From: Camellia lanceoleosa
Taxonomy: Eukaryota; Streptophyta; Magnoliopsida; Ericales; Theaceae
Reading direction: 5' to 3'
Length of the DNA: 64,000 nucleotides
Assembly (NCBI GenBank): GCA_025200525.1
Contig: CM045758.1
Span: 57,445,649 to 57,509,648, forward strand
Positions 34,800-45,673 of the stretch are shown here, piece by piece. Positions within the stretch are counted from its first letter, which is position 1; each line of letters begins with the position of its first letter. The notes below the pieces were generated by a model. That model did not search any database and had not been told where the DNA came from. It saw only the letters and a list, made by a program, of their open reading frames with translations. Made by a program: the position numbers and the translations under genes.

Positions 34800-35100
34800 T
34801 TGTAAAATTGGTCAGTTTCATAAGATGAGTTGTACTGTGAGTAATGTGGGTTAAGTGTCGAAATATGTTGCTTGAAACTGAAAATTTTTACAGTTTCATA
34901 ATATAAGTGATGTGAAATAGATTTGTGCTTTTAAACTGTAAACTTTTACAGTTTTATAACATAAGTGATGTTAAATAAGTGTGTGTTTTGAAACTGCAAA
35001 CTTTTTCAATTTCATAATATGATTTGTACTGTGAATAATGTGAGTTAAGTGTTGAATATATGTTGTTTGAAATTGAAGAATTTGACAGTTTCATAACATG
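34800..35100. repeat. Cluster of AAACTG...CAGTTT dyads in a ULP intron
   Basis: Imperfect dyads such as GAAACTGAAAATTTTTACAG followed by TTTC recur about every 60-75 bp (near 34805, 34876, 34935, 34998, 35070), each followed by ATAATATAAGTG-like spacers. Confidence 0.6.
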
Positions 35101-36499
35101 ATTTTTACTATAATGACTGTGAAAGGAGTGTTGAATAGATTTGTGCTATGATAGTATAGAAGAGTTTGAATACCTTTTCAAAGTGAGCAAGACTGATGTG
35201 TTTCCACTTGGAGTACATTTTTCCATGGTTCCATTTCATAAACCTTGGGAAGCCTTCTTTGTTGGATGGTCGGAGGAGTTTACTGTGCTCACAGTACCAG
35301 TACTGTAAAAAAAAATTGAAATACGTTAGATAGTTAGAAATAGGTGGATGTCTGATATTTTTGTGTGAAGTAGTTGAGTAATGTGTTTACCAAGAGTAAC
35401 ATGACACATCCAGTGACATGCCTTGGGTTGTTGTTTGCATTTGCCATTGAATTCATCAGTGTGTCTTTTATTGCCTCAACCCAATTGTACTTCTTGATGT
35501 TGTTGAGATTGTCAACATAGTTGAGGAAACTCCAACTGAGCGTATGGCCTGTTGTAGGCATGAGAAGTTTCAAGCATAAGTAAAAGGTGATGACCCCTGC
35601 AAGATCTTGACGATCATTGATTGATTTTCCTTTTTTTGTTTGTTGAAACATTTTGGTCAAAGACTTGCCATCCAATCTCTTTACTGATTTGAATCTTCAT
35701 TTGTAAAATGGAAGCTCAAAATCCTTTGGTCTTGCATAGGATTTGGTGGTGATGCTGTCTTCTCCACAGTCGATACCAAAAATGAGCTTGACATCACTGT
35801 TTTTGAGTTTCATTTCCTTTTTGCCAAGTATAAATGCTCTTTTTATTTTATTGTAGAGTGTTGTCATTTCTGCTACAATGGAATTGTAGCATCTGCACCA
35901 AGAGGCCTTCAGTTGTGTTGAGGAGAGAGCATTTATAATGGGCCAAAAAGGGGTTTTTTCCAGCTCTGTCTGTTGGGCTTTTGTGAATTTGACCCCCTTC
36001 AACAGTTTGATTACTGTTCCGATGTTGGAACGGTAATTAAATTGTTGGACTCTCTTTGCAGGGACTGTTGTTTTTTTCCCTTTTGATGCCTTGGTTTTTA
36101 TTTTGGGAGTTGATTGGCTTTCTTGGAGCTTTCTTTTTTTTGGTTAGAGGAGCTTCTTGTTTTTTTGTTGGCTTTGTTTTGTTTGTTTTTGTTGAGATTG
36201 GAGGTGTGGTTGGTGTTTGTTGTGTGGATGGGGTCTGTGGTGTAGTTCTTGGGCTTTTTCTTGTAGGTAGTGTGGTTGTGTCGTGGGTTTTTTGGTGGGG
36301 TATGTGGTGTTTAGTTATTTTTGGTTGTGGTGGTTGGGTTTTTTGTGGAGGAGGAGATGTTGGTGGCATTTCAGTGGATACAGAAGAAGGACTTTCAAAA
36401 GGAGAGATACTTAAATCTCTAATTGAATTTTTCGGTATATGGGTTTGTTTCTTCCAATATCTTCCAATAGCTATTTCTAAAAAAATGAAAGTGATAACA

Positions 36500-36760
36500 G
36501 GGTATGAGTAATATAGTGACAAAATTGTATAGTTTTGCAGTTTTATATGCAATTTAATATGAAATTATATGTATTTGTTAGTAACAGTTACGAAACTGTA
36601 TAATTTGACAGTTTGATTTGCACTTTATAATAAGTTACCTATTTGTTTTGAGTAGTGATTAAACTGTGTAATTTTGCAGTTTCATTTGCAGTTTGAATAA
36701 ATTTAGATATGTTACTTGTAGAGTGATGAAATGAAACTGTATGATGTTGTAGTTTTTATA
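36500..36760. repeat. Second cluster of AAACTG...CAGTTT dyads
   Basis: Dyads near 36520, 36595, 36660 and 36735 at about 65-75 bp spacing, upstream of the first clear ULP exon. Confidence 0.6.
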
Positions 36761-37400
36761 AATAGTATCAATAATAAGAATAACCCATTGTATTTTGTAA
36801 ACAGCAACAATAACAACGAGAAAATTAAGTATTCAACAATAACAATAAGAAAAGCCAATATTGAACAACAAGAATAATAATAAGGTGTTGAATGTGTAAA
36901 AACAGGGATTTATGTGTAAAAACAGTAGATTAGAATGTTTAAAACAGGGGACTAGAATGTTTTAAAACAGGGGGATTATATATAAAAGAGGGTTTATACA
37001 TTTTGAATTATGTAAAATGTGTATATACGAAATATGAAAGAATAATGTACAAATTTGAATGAAAAATAATGGATAGGTGAAGAGAGATGTTACTTTTTTC
37101 CCCCATTTCTGTGAATCGGAGGTTAGGGACTATGAAATTTCTTCAGAGTGCTGATGGTTCTTCGTGTTGTTGAGAGTCGCCGATTGGAGAATATGAACGG
37201 CTTGGTATTGTGTTGAAGATGAACGGTTTCGTTTTGTGGTTAGGGTAAGGTTTCAGAGGGAATGGAGTTGAACGGAGGAGAGATGGAGGACTGAGAATGT
37301 GATTTCGAGCGGCGGAGATGTGACAGTGTACTGATCAGACTGACATGATCGTGGGTGATGGTTGCGCGCATGTAAATTGGATGATATATTGTGGGTATTT
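36761..37400. other. Upstream region of the ULP-like gene
   Basis: AAC-rich low-complexity DNA (36780-36880), then a GC-richer stretch at 37110-37350 that could hold the leader or first exon on the minus strand. No start codon can be chosen. Confidence 0.4.
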
Positions 37401-37500
37401 TCGTCTAGTTGATAATTTGAGGACTTAATAGAGTATTAAATTTGTTTTGGGCCTAAATGGGACATGATATGTTGGGCTTGGACCTTTGGGTCAGTTCCTC
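37401..37500 (-). repeat. Right terminal inverted repeat of the Mutator-like element
   Basis: Minus-strand partner of 24106-24205. The shared core includes TTTAATA, TTAA.TCC and CCCAA words at identical distances from the end. Confidence 0.7.
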
Positions 37501-37509
37501 TTTATTTTG

Positions 37510-37881
37510 TTTCATAAACCTCAACCACACTCTCTATTTTTCACTAGCTAAAGTACAAAAAAAGTACATTCTTTATTTTACCTAATTACTTTAGCTATTG
37601 TATTCTCCAACCACACTTTTTATTTTAGCTAATCATTCAAACTAACTTAGTTAATTTTTAAAACAAAAAATACTAATTGCTGATATTTTACAAATATAAA
37701 TTTGCCCATATAAACATAAAAAACTTGTAGAATGAGGAGAAAAAAAATTCAAAATACAAAATAAGTTATTCCGTAATTCATCAAACAGAATTGAAAGAAT
37801 ATATAAAATTGTTACATACACATATACATATATAAAATATCAAATCCAAGACATAAATATACAAAAATCCAAGATATATAC
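37510..37881. other. AT-rich spacer between the Mutator-like element and retrotransposon B
   Basis: Contains a diverged direct repeat (CTCAACCACACTCTCTATTT near 37528 and CTCCAACCACACTTTTTATT near 37605), perhaps an old MITE remnant. No gene. Confidence 0.4.
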
Positions 37882-38534
37882 TGAGAGGGGGTTTTTTTAT
37901 GTGCACTTAGGGCCGAGCTAGGCCCAGTCATTGCAATGGACCGAGTTGTGGGCCGCAAGAAAAAGGACTTCGCAATTGGACCTAGCTCTATTAGCTCGGT
38001 CGAAGTATGGTGACATTTACCTCGGTCGAAGAGATGGCTGCAAATAGCTTGGTCCATAGACTCCGATCCGTGGTATATTTGAATGGTGACCGAGCTAAGC
38101 GTCGCTTGTGGACGCACCGAGCTGAGTCCGTCTAAGGGCTGAGGGTAGCTCGGTTGTTTTTTCATAATACCGAGGTAAAACCATTTCACTTGGTTAAAGC
38201 AGTGAAGGGTATTAAGGGGTAAGCATTATCTTTTAGGGTGTTTGATTCCTAGGAGAACTCTTATAAGGAGAGTTGGAATCCTACTAGGATTGTGCCAGGT
38301 AGAGTCTATAAAAACTCATAACAGGATCTATGTACAGGTATCACAATTTTGACTCTCTAATACATAGAGCTTTTGTCTATTGTCTATTTGCTGACTTAGG
38401 CATTTGAGGAGTTTCCGGCACACACCCGGTGGCTAGCTTACGTCAGTGTTTTCAGGAAGTAAAGTGACGACATTTGGAGGAGAGCAAACTTGATCAACAG
38501 GATCATACGAGAAGAATTATTTCGTGCTCGTGCA
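37882..38534 (+). repeat. 5' LTR of retrotransposon B
   Basis: Starts TGAGAGGGGG and ends GTGCTCGTGCA (TG...CA). A TATA-like TCTATAAAAACTC lies near 38307. The preceding 5 bp are TATAC. Confidence 0.92.
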
Positions 38535-38556
38535 ATTGGTGCCGTCTGTGGGAACT
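38535..38556 (+). other. Primer-binding site of retrotransposon B
   Basis: Immediately after the LTR the sequence reads ATTGGTGCCGTCTGTGGGAA. TGGTGCC at this place is the usual start of a tRNA-complementary primer site in plant gypsy elements. Which tRNA is not determined. Confidence 0.7.
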
Positions 38557-38607
38557 TCACAAAGAACAAAACCTTTTGATCGAGTTTTCCCCTCTAATAA
38601 AAAGCAA

Positions 38608-39900
38608 TGGCTCATAATGAAGACTTGCCACAATCTGCTATTGATGGCAAACCCCAGAGGGGGATGGGAAGCGCGAAGGTTTACCTTCTATCCCACCCAT
38701 GGCGGATTTAGAACCCCAGCGATGGAACTCCAGGAGGGACACAAGGGAGAGACGGGGCACTAGTCCTCGTCATTCTCAAAGTCCTAAAAGACAGCAGCAG
38801 AGGCTAGATCCTCAAGTTCTAGAGGATCGCGTAAGGGAGCAAGATGAGTTAATAAGAAGGATGACGGCAGACATGGAAACAATGAAGCACCAGATAAAAG
38901 GAAAATGAGTGGCGACAGGAGAAGGGCGCAAAGGCAACACGCCCCCTTGCCACTCGGAAGATCGCGACAGGCATACCACGCCATCACAAGCAGAAAGCAG
39001 GAGCCTTAGAACAGGCGACACCCAATCAAGGACTTCCAGGACTCGTCACTCTAGGTCTGAGAGAACGAGGACTGAAAGGTCGTATATAGAGGGAAGCAGC
39101 TATTACCCCTCACACACGCACCAGATGACTTCTAGGCACACGGAGTTGCCTAGGTCAGCGGACTTACGGATAGTGCTGGAGGAGAGAGCCCGTTGGAAGG
39201 AAGACACCAGGGCTCGTAACCCTTACAGGGTTTCGGCCCTACAACGATTGGCCCCTAGGACACACGGGAGTGTCGAGGTAGGGATGCCCATGCCACGCCT
39301 TGCTTACGAATCAGTAGATAAAGTATTAGCAAGGTTACAAAGCTTGCCATTCGTTTCGGCAATAGAGAACGCACCATTACCTTTAGGCTTCCATCAGCCC
39401 AAATTTACTATTTATGAAGGGAAGATAGACCCCTACATGTACTTAAGCCACTTTCACCAGGTTATGGCAGTATACCGGTGAAACGAAGCTCTAATGTGCA
39501 TCATGTTCCCATCCAGCCTTAGCGACCTAGGTTTGACTTGGTTCGAAAGGCTGCCAGAGGGCAGCATAGCCTTATTGGCACAGTTGGCAGAAGTGTTCGT
39601 GACAAGATTCAAAACAAATACCAAAACACCAGTGGAGATTGATCAGCTACTCTCCATTGACATGGAGAAAAGAAGACATTGAGGTCTGACAATAGTCGCT
39701 ATTGGGAGACCTTCAACCAGATTGGGGATTGCCACATAAATCTCGCCATCTTACAATACAAAAGGGGTCTACTAGTTGGAAACAAACTGACGGACTCAAT
39801 TACTATGATGCCGCCCCTTTACGATGGAGGCTCTAATGGAGAGAGTGCATCAACACATCCGAGTCGACAATAGCATTGCCAGATAAAAAGACTGCGGCGA
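38608..39900 (+). pseudogene. Element B gag
   Basis: A probable start is MAHNEDLPQSAIDGK at 38608; the frame then shifts to MADLEPQRWNSRRDTRER (38699). The capsid part is clear: LPLGFHQPKFTIYEGKIDPY, HFHQVMAVYR, a stop, MCIMFPSSLSDLGLTWFERL and VFVTRFKTNTKTPVEID, the retrotransposon gag domain. Stops at 38906-38908 and 39479-39481 and frame changes near 39680 and 39800 break it. Gag forms the particle around element RNA. Confidence 0.85.
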
Positions 39901-39930
39901 AAGTTAACACAGTGGAGCAACCAAGCAGGA

Positions 39931-42420
39931 ATGGACGAGGCAAGCGAGCCAACAGAGAGGACTCAGAAAAAAAGGAAGTTAAGAGTCCGCACTGCCATCA
40001 CCACCGTATTCAATAAACCTATCTACTGGATTCTCAACGAAATACGTAATGAGCCCTTCGTCCGGTGGCCAGCCAAGTTGGGAGAAGCACAAAGGGGCTA
40101 CGATGAAAGGTCACGCTACACCTTTAATGATGAAAAGAGGCATCATACTGAGAATTGCACACCACTAAGGCAACATCTGGAAGAGTTAGTGGCCGCTGGA
40201 CACTTGGACCAATATATAGAAGGGGGAACACAGCCAGCCCCACAGGACCCCAACAAACCAAACGGGATGTTGGTCGACGGACCACCCCAAGGCGTAATCA
40301 ACATCATTCATCGAGTCGTCAAACAGGAGCGGGTATGTGAGCTCAAAGGAATAATCAAAAAGGCTGAGCATTTGAGAAAGGTACTAAGTGCACAACCAAC
40401 CGTGAAAAAGGGCAAAACAGAAGCTACGAATGTCATATCCTTTTTAGACAGAGACTTGGCAAGGCTGCATTGCCCTCACAACGATGCACTGGTGGTGACG
40501 TTGCGCGTCAAAAATTTCGACATCAAACGGATCCTGATCGACTAGGGAAGCTCATGCAAGATAATGTACTACGAGACATTCAAACAACTAAAATTGGAGG
40601 ACAGAGACTTGGCTCCTGCGACATCTCTACTCATCGATTTCAACTCAATGTCAGAATGGCCAGTGGGCAAAATAATTCTTCCAGTCAAGGCAGGAACCGT
40701 GACGAAACAAGTGGAATTCTGTGTATTGAATATCTCATCCACCTACACCATAATCTTGGGAAGGGCATGGTTGCATGCCATGCACTTAGTAGCGTCAACC
40801 TACCATCAGGTAGTACGATTCCCTAACGAAATCGGCGTGATTGAAGAAGTCTTAGGAGACCAAATCATGTCGAAGCAATGTTTCGTCACAGTAAACAGCA
40901 GCCATGCCATGAAAGGGTTCGTCTAGATGATGGAAGAACCAGAAAGCAACGAATTGTTTGTAGATGTCGGCAAAGCAGCAGAGCAGAAGGCAGTGGAGGA
41001 CTTGGTTGAAGTAAGGATAGACGAAAGAGACCCGGAAAAAGTCTTTTTGCTGGGCTCGTCTTTATCTAGCACTGAGAGAACTGAGATTATGGAATTCTTA
41101 ATCTCAAACATCGAAGTGTTTGCCTGGACGCCATATGACATGCCTGACATTGACCCTAAGTTCATCTGCCACCGACTTAATGTCCACCCAAATGCCAGGC
41201 CAATTATACAACGCACTCGCAAGTCAGCACTGCACCACGTGGAGATAGTGGCGGAGGAAATAGGAAACCTGCTGGTAGCAGGAGCCATCAGAGAAGTGCA
41301 CTATCCTAGGTGGATCTCTAATACTATGGTAGTGCCAAAGAAAAACAGAAAATGGCGTGTTTGCGTGGACTACAAAACAATCAACAAGGCATGCCCAAAA
41401 GACAGTTTCCCCCTACCACGGATAGACCAACTGGTGGACCTAATGGCAAGACATAGTTGACTTAGCTTTCTTGATGCATATAGAGGTTACCATCAGATCG
41501 CTATGTATGAACCAGACTAGGAGGTCACATATTTTATGGCGCCTAGAGGACTGTACTGTTACAAGGTCATGCCTTTTGGCCTAAAGAACGCAAGGGCAAC
41601 ATTTCAACGGATGATCACCAAAATATTTGAACCATTGTTAGGCAGAATAATGGAGGCTTACATAGATGACATGGTGGTCAAAAGAAAGGATGAGAAGGAC
41701 CACCTCAGGGACCTAGATGAAATGTTCCAAATCCTGAAAAAGAACAAGTTACTTCTGAACGCATCCAAGTGTGCATTCGGTGTAGGATCAGGCAAATTCC
41801 TAGGTTTCCTGGTAACCAATCGAGATATAGAAGCTGACCCTTCTCAGATCAAAGCAATCCAGGAACTTGAGAGGCCTAACACAGTCAAAGAGGTACAGCA
41901 TGTCACTGGCCTAGTAGCCGCACTCAACCGGTTCATAAGTCGATCATCAGACAGATGTCGACTGTTCTTCCAAGCTTTGAAAGCCAAATTTGAGTGGGAT
42001 GAAGAATGCGACCGTGCCCTAGAGAGCCTAAAGGAGTACATGACCTCTCCTTCATTATTAGTAACCCCAATACCAGGAGAAGAGCTCTTCTTGTACTTAG
42101 CGGTTTCACAGCATGCAGTTAGTGCAATGTTGGTCAGAGCGGAAGGAATCCAACACTTGCCTATCTTTTATGTTAGCAAAACCTTACTGGACACTGAAAC
42201 AAGGTACCTACCATTGGAAAAGCTGGCCTTAGCTTTGATGATGGCCTCAAGGAAATTAGCGCATTATTTCCATGCCCACACCATAATCGTCCTAACAGTT
42301 TTCCCATTAAAGGCCCTGTTCGAGAGGGCAGACTTTTCTGGACGAATCTTGAGATGGGCAGTGGAGTTGGGATAGTTCGATATCAAGTTTCAACCTAGAA
42401 CAGCAATAAAAACCTAGGCT
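39931..42420 (+). pseudogene. Element B protease, reverse transcriptase and first RNase H
   Basis: In one main frame: a gag-like tail (YTFNDEKRHHTENC), an aspartic protease site where the active-site triplet reads ILID-stop-GSS (stop at 40543-40545), reverse transcriptase ([35 protein letters not shown], catalytic YIDD at about 41662, LGFLVTN), then gypsy-type RNase H ([37 protein letters not shown]). Stops lie at 40924-40926, 41458-41460, 41518-41520, 42373-42375 and 42415-42417, mostly TAG. The RT catalytic residues are intact. Reverse transcription and template removal would be its roles; this copy cannot make the polyprotein. Confidence 0.93.
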
Positions 42421-44298
42421 TTGGCAAATTTTGTGTCTAAGTTCACACCAGGAAGCCATTACATCTGCCCAGTTGACTTGACCGATACAACCGAAATCGG
42501 GATGGAAAGTGCTGCAGGAACTGCACAGCCCCCAAAACAAGATACCCACCTACATTCCAAGCCATATAGAATTAAAGACAGGAAGGAAGGGGCAAACCAT
42601 GCTACGCCTAGCAAAGACTCGTCAACAAGCAAAAACTTGGGGCAGTCAGATAGTGAAGAGCAAACCCCAACAGCAGGCATGGACTTGGAAGAAAACATCA
42701 GCAACACACATGACCCTAAGACATTATCCGACCCCTCTACTTGCTGGAAACTATTCATCGGAGAGATGTAGAAGCTCTTAATGGATGGAGCATCCAATAG
42801 GCACGGTGCAGGACTTGGCATAGTCCTCATTTCACCAGATGGCCTAATAGTGGAACAAGTAGTCAACCTTGGCTTCCCAGCATCAAACAATGAGGCGGAG
42901 TATGAAGCATTGTTAGCAGGCCTAAAATTAGCAATTTTCATGAAGGCCACCGAGCTAATGTTTTACAGTGACTCCCAGCTGGTAGTAAACCAAATTTTAG
43001 GCGACTACGAGGCAAAAGATGAGAAAATGGCTAAGTACCAAGAGTTGGTCAGAAAAGAGATCATGAAGCCCATCATACTGTTCTTAAAAGATGGCATCCT
43101 GCCTGAAAAAAAGAAAGAGGCCAACAAAATTAGAGCAAAATCACAACGATTTTGGCTCTCTCCATCATTGGCGTTATATAAGAAATCCTTCACAGGACCT
43201 TACTTGAAATGTGTCCATTCCAGCAAGGTCGAGGCATTTTTGTTCGAGATACACGAAGGCGCATGCAGAAGCCACCAAGGGGAAAGATCATTGGCTTACA
43301 GAGTAATCTCACAAGGATATTGGTGCCCATACATGCAAGCAGATTCTGAGAAGTATGTCGAGAGATGCGAGAAATGTCAGAAGTTTGCACACCAGATACA
43401 CCAACCGGCCAGAGAGCTTCTACCATTAACTAGCCCATGGCCCTTCGCAATGTGGGGCTTGGACATAGTGGGACCACTTCCAACAGCACCAGGCAACAGA
43501 AAGTTCTTTCTCGCAGCAGCAGACTACTTCACAAAGTGGGTAGAGGCCGAAGCATTGGCATCAATAAAGGAGAAAGATGTTAAGAAATTCGTCTGGTAGA
43601 ATGTCATTACTCGATTTGGCATACCCAAAGCCAAAATATCTGACAATGGTACTCAGTTCGACGGCAAAATCTTCAGGGGCTTTTGCGAAGAATACATGAT
43701 AGAATTCTACAACTCCACACCAGCATACCCTCAAGCGAATGGCCAAGTAGAAGCATCAAACAAAGTCATCTTGGATGGTTTGAAAAAAAGGTTGGAGAAA
43801 GCAAAGGGAAAGTGGGTTGAAGAACTTCCTCATGTTTTATGGGCTTACCGTACCACACATCGGCGGTCAACTGGAGAAACACCATTTTCCTTGGCCTATG
43901 GCATGGAGGTTGTAATCCCACTAGAAGTAGGCCTTTTCACTATTAGAAGTGAAAATTTTGACCCAGACTTGAATAAAGAAGCCATAGCCTTGGAACTCGA
44001 CCTTGCAGAAGAGAGAAAGGAAAGAGCCCTAGTTCACATTACCTCATACCAGCAGGAGTTATCCAGAAAATATAACAAAATAGTGTATCCCAGGCAATTC
44101 AAAATTGGGGATTGGGTATTACGCAAAGTAATGGGCAACACTTTGGTACCAGGAGACGGCAAGCTAGGGCCTAACTAGGAAGGACCTTACAGAGTGGTCG
44201 GTTTAGCAGGAAAATGGGCATATCACTTGGAAGATGGAGACAGCAAGGCTATTCCCCGGCCATGGAATACCGCCAATCTCAAGTTATTGTATTTTTAG
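42421..44298 (+). pseudogene. Element B archaeal-type RNase H (deleted) and integrase
   Basis: RNase [19 protein letters not shown] (42781), [35 protein letters not shown]; the frame then jumps from ELVRKEI to PIILFLKDG. Compared with element A about 64 codons are missing at about 43060, including the motif with the last catalytic Asp. Integrase follows: a zinc region ([12 protein letters not shown]), the core with WGLDIVG, ISDNGTQF, NGQVEASNK and a C-terminal barrel ending IPRPWNTANLKLLYF at 44298. Stops: 42769-42771, 43597-43599 and 44176-44178, where element A reads Trp, Gln and Trp. The stretch 42421-42780 is a linker with low similarity between copies. Confidence 0.92.
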
Positions 44299-44434
44299 CC
44301 TCTTTTTTAGAATACTTGTAATCTTCCCTCTTTCAAATAAAAGAAGTAGTTTTTAGCACAATTCTTTCTACTGTAAAAATTATTCTCAGTCATTGCTAGC
44401 AAGGGGCAATCTGGAAGTTTGGCAGGAATAACCA

Positions 44435-45228
44435 AACATGTAGTTCTCTTCAGCCAAGATCAAGATCTAGGCTGAAGAAGGTTGGTCGAAATAACCAACA
44501 TTTAGCTCTCTTCAGCCAAGATCAAGATCTAGGCTGAAAAGGTTGGTTGGAATAACCAACATTTAGCTTTTTTCAGCTGAGATCAGAATCTAAGCTGAAG
44601 AGGTTGGTAGGAATAACAAACATTAAGCTCTCTTCAGCCGAGATCAGGATCTAGGCTAAAGAAGGTTGGTAGAAATTACCAACACTTAGCTCTCTTCAAC
44701 CGAGATAAGGATCTAGGCTGAAGAAAGGTTGGCTGGAATAACCAACATTTAGCTCTCTTCAGCCGAGATCAGGATCTAGGCTGAAGAAAGTTGGCAGGAA
44801 TAACAAACATTAAGCTCTCTTCAGCCGAGATTAGGATCTAGGCTGAAGAAGGTTGGCAGGAATTATCAACACTTAGCTCTATTCAGCCGAGATAAAGATC
44901 TGGGCTGAAGAAAGGTTGGCTGGAATAACCAACATTTAGCTCTCTTCAGCCGAGATCAGGATCTAGGCTGAAGAAGGTTGGCAGGAATTACCAACACTTA
45001 GCTCTCTTCAGCCGAGATAAGGATCTGGACTGAAGAAAGGTTGGCTGGAATAACCAATATTTAGCTCTTTTTAGCCGAGATCAGGATCTAGGCTGAAGAA
45101 GGTTGGCAGGAATTACCAACACTCAGCTCTCTTCAACCGAGATAAGGATCTGGGCTAAAGAAAGGTTGGTAGGAATAACCAACACTTAGCTCTCTTTAGC
45201 CGAGATAAGGATCTGAGCTGAAGAAGTA
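44435..45228. repeat. 62-bp tandem array of element B
   Basis: About thirteen units at 61-63 bp steps (GATCTAGGCTGAA at 44464, 44526, 44587, 44648, 44710, 44773 and on). Each has two dyads: TTCAGCC...GGCTGAA and GGTTGG...CCAAC. It lies between the facing stops of integrase and the antisense gene, as in element A, but the sequence is different. Confidence 0.92.
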
Positions 45229-45673
45229 AGAAATTACTGGGTTCATTGAACCGAGATGGATACCGCGGTCTGAAAAAGTTAAAACACAGAAACCAAGCAA
45301 AGAGTCGAGCTCTCATACAATTAAAAGTTGAAAAATAAATGCAAGTATGGAGTAGACCGAACAAAAAGACGAGCAAAACAGTGGATTTCATTAATGTTTA
45401 AAAACTACATTATAAGAGGTGGGGCTTCAGCCTGGTTACAAATGCTTTCAGAAATTGGTATCAAGAGAAGAAAATACAAGATCAGGCAAATAGATTATCC
45501 AGATCTGCATCTAGGTCAACTCGAGCTTCACCACTCGGTAGCCCGGTTTCAGCAGGTAGGTCGGTCACATCTTTAACCGTACTGGGCACCGGGGGCTCCA
45601 CCCGAGCTGACTGAGCGGTTTGGAGACCGGGATTATTGGTAGCAGCTGGAGCGTTGTTGGGCTCTGGGGATAC

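Larger units (their letters stand above)
27980..36482 (-). pseudogene. ULP1-like (SUMO protease family) gene of the Mutator-like element
   Basis: Exons inferred from GT-AG sites and homology: about 36482-35334 (Pro/Lys-rich start, then FWPIINALSSTQLKASWCRC and VTGCVMLLLVN), 35302-35174 (YWYCEHSKLLRPSNKEGF), about 34765-34193 and 30028-29213 (acidic and Lys-rich linker), 29171-29043, about 28680-28476 (NDWTIVVFDNADGIWRYYDS), about 28393-28259 and 28169-27980 (NDCAIAVCNVINQY, then stop). The last three form the C48 peptidase fold: Asp in YYDS, Gln in ECPQQTPHS, Cys in NDCA. The catalytic His expected before the Trp is Asp. Further damage: TGA at 35697-35699 and a frame change at a T run near 36070. 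ULP enzymes remove SUMO; in this transposon class the role is unknown. A CACTA element and a MITE sit in two introns. Confidence 0.8.
24106..37500. mobile_element. Large Mutator-like element with transposase and ULP-protease genes
   Basis: The 13.4 kb element is flanked by an exact 9-bp duplication TTTATTTTG (24097-24105 and 37501-37509). Its ends align without gaps as diverged inverted repeats: by hand count 51 of the first 100 positions agree, best at positions 41-80. Inside are a MURA-type transposase gene (plus strand) and, converging on it, a ULP-like cysteine protease gene (minus strand). This matches the KIMULE/Kaonashi class known from plants, where Mutator-like elements acquired a ULP-like gene. 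Both genes are broken. Nested CACTA and Tourist-like insertions account for about 4.3 kb. Confidence 0.88.

Noticed and set aside
36056..36511. Plus-strand hydrophobic frame of 151 codons
   Set aside because: It is the complement of the Pro/Thr/Lys-rich first ULP exon.
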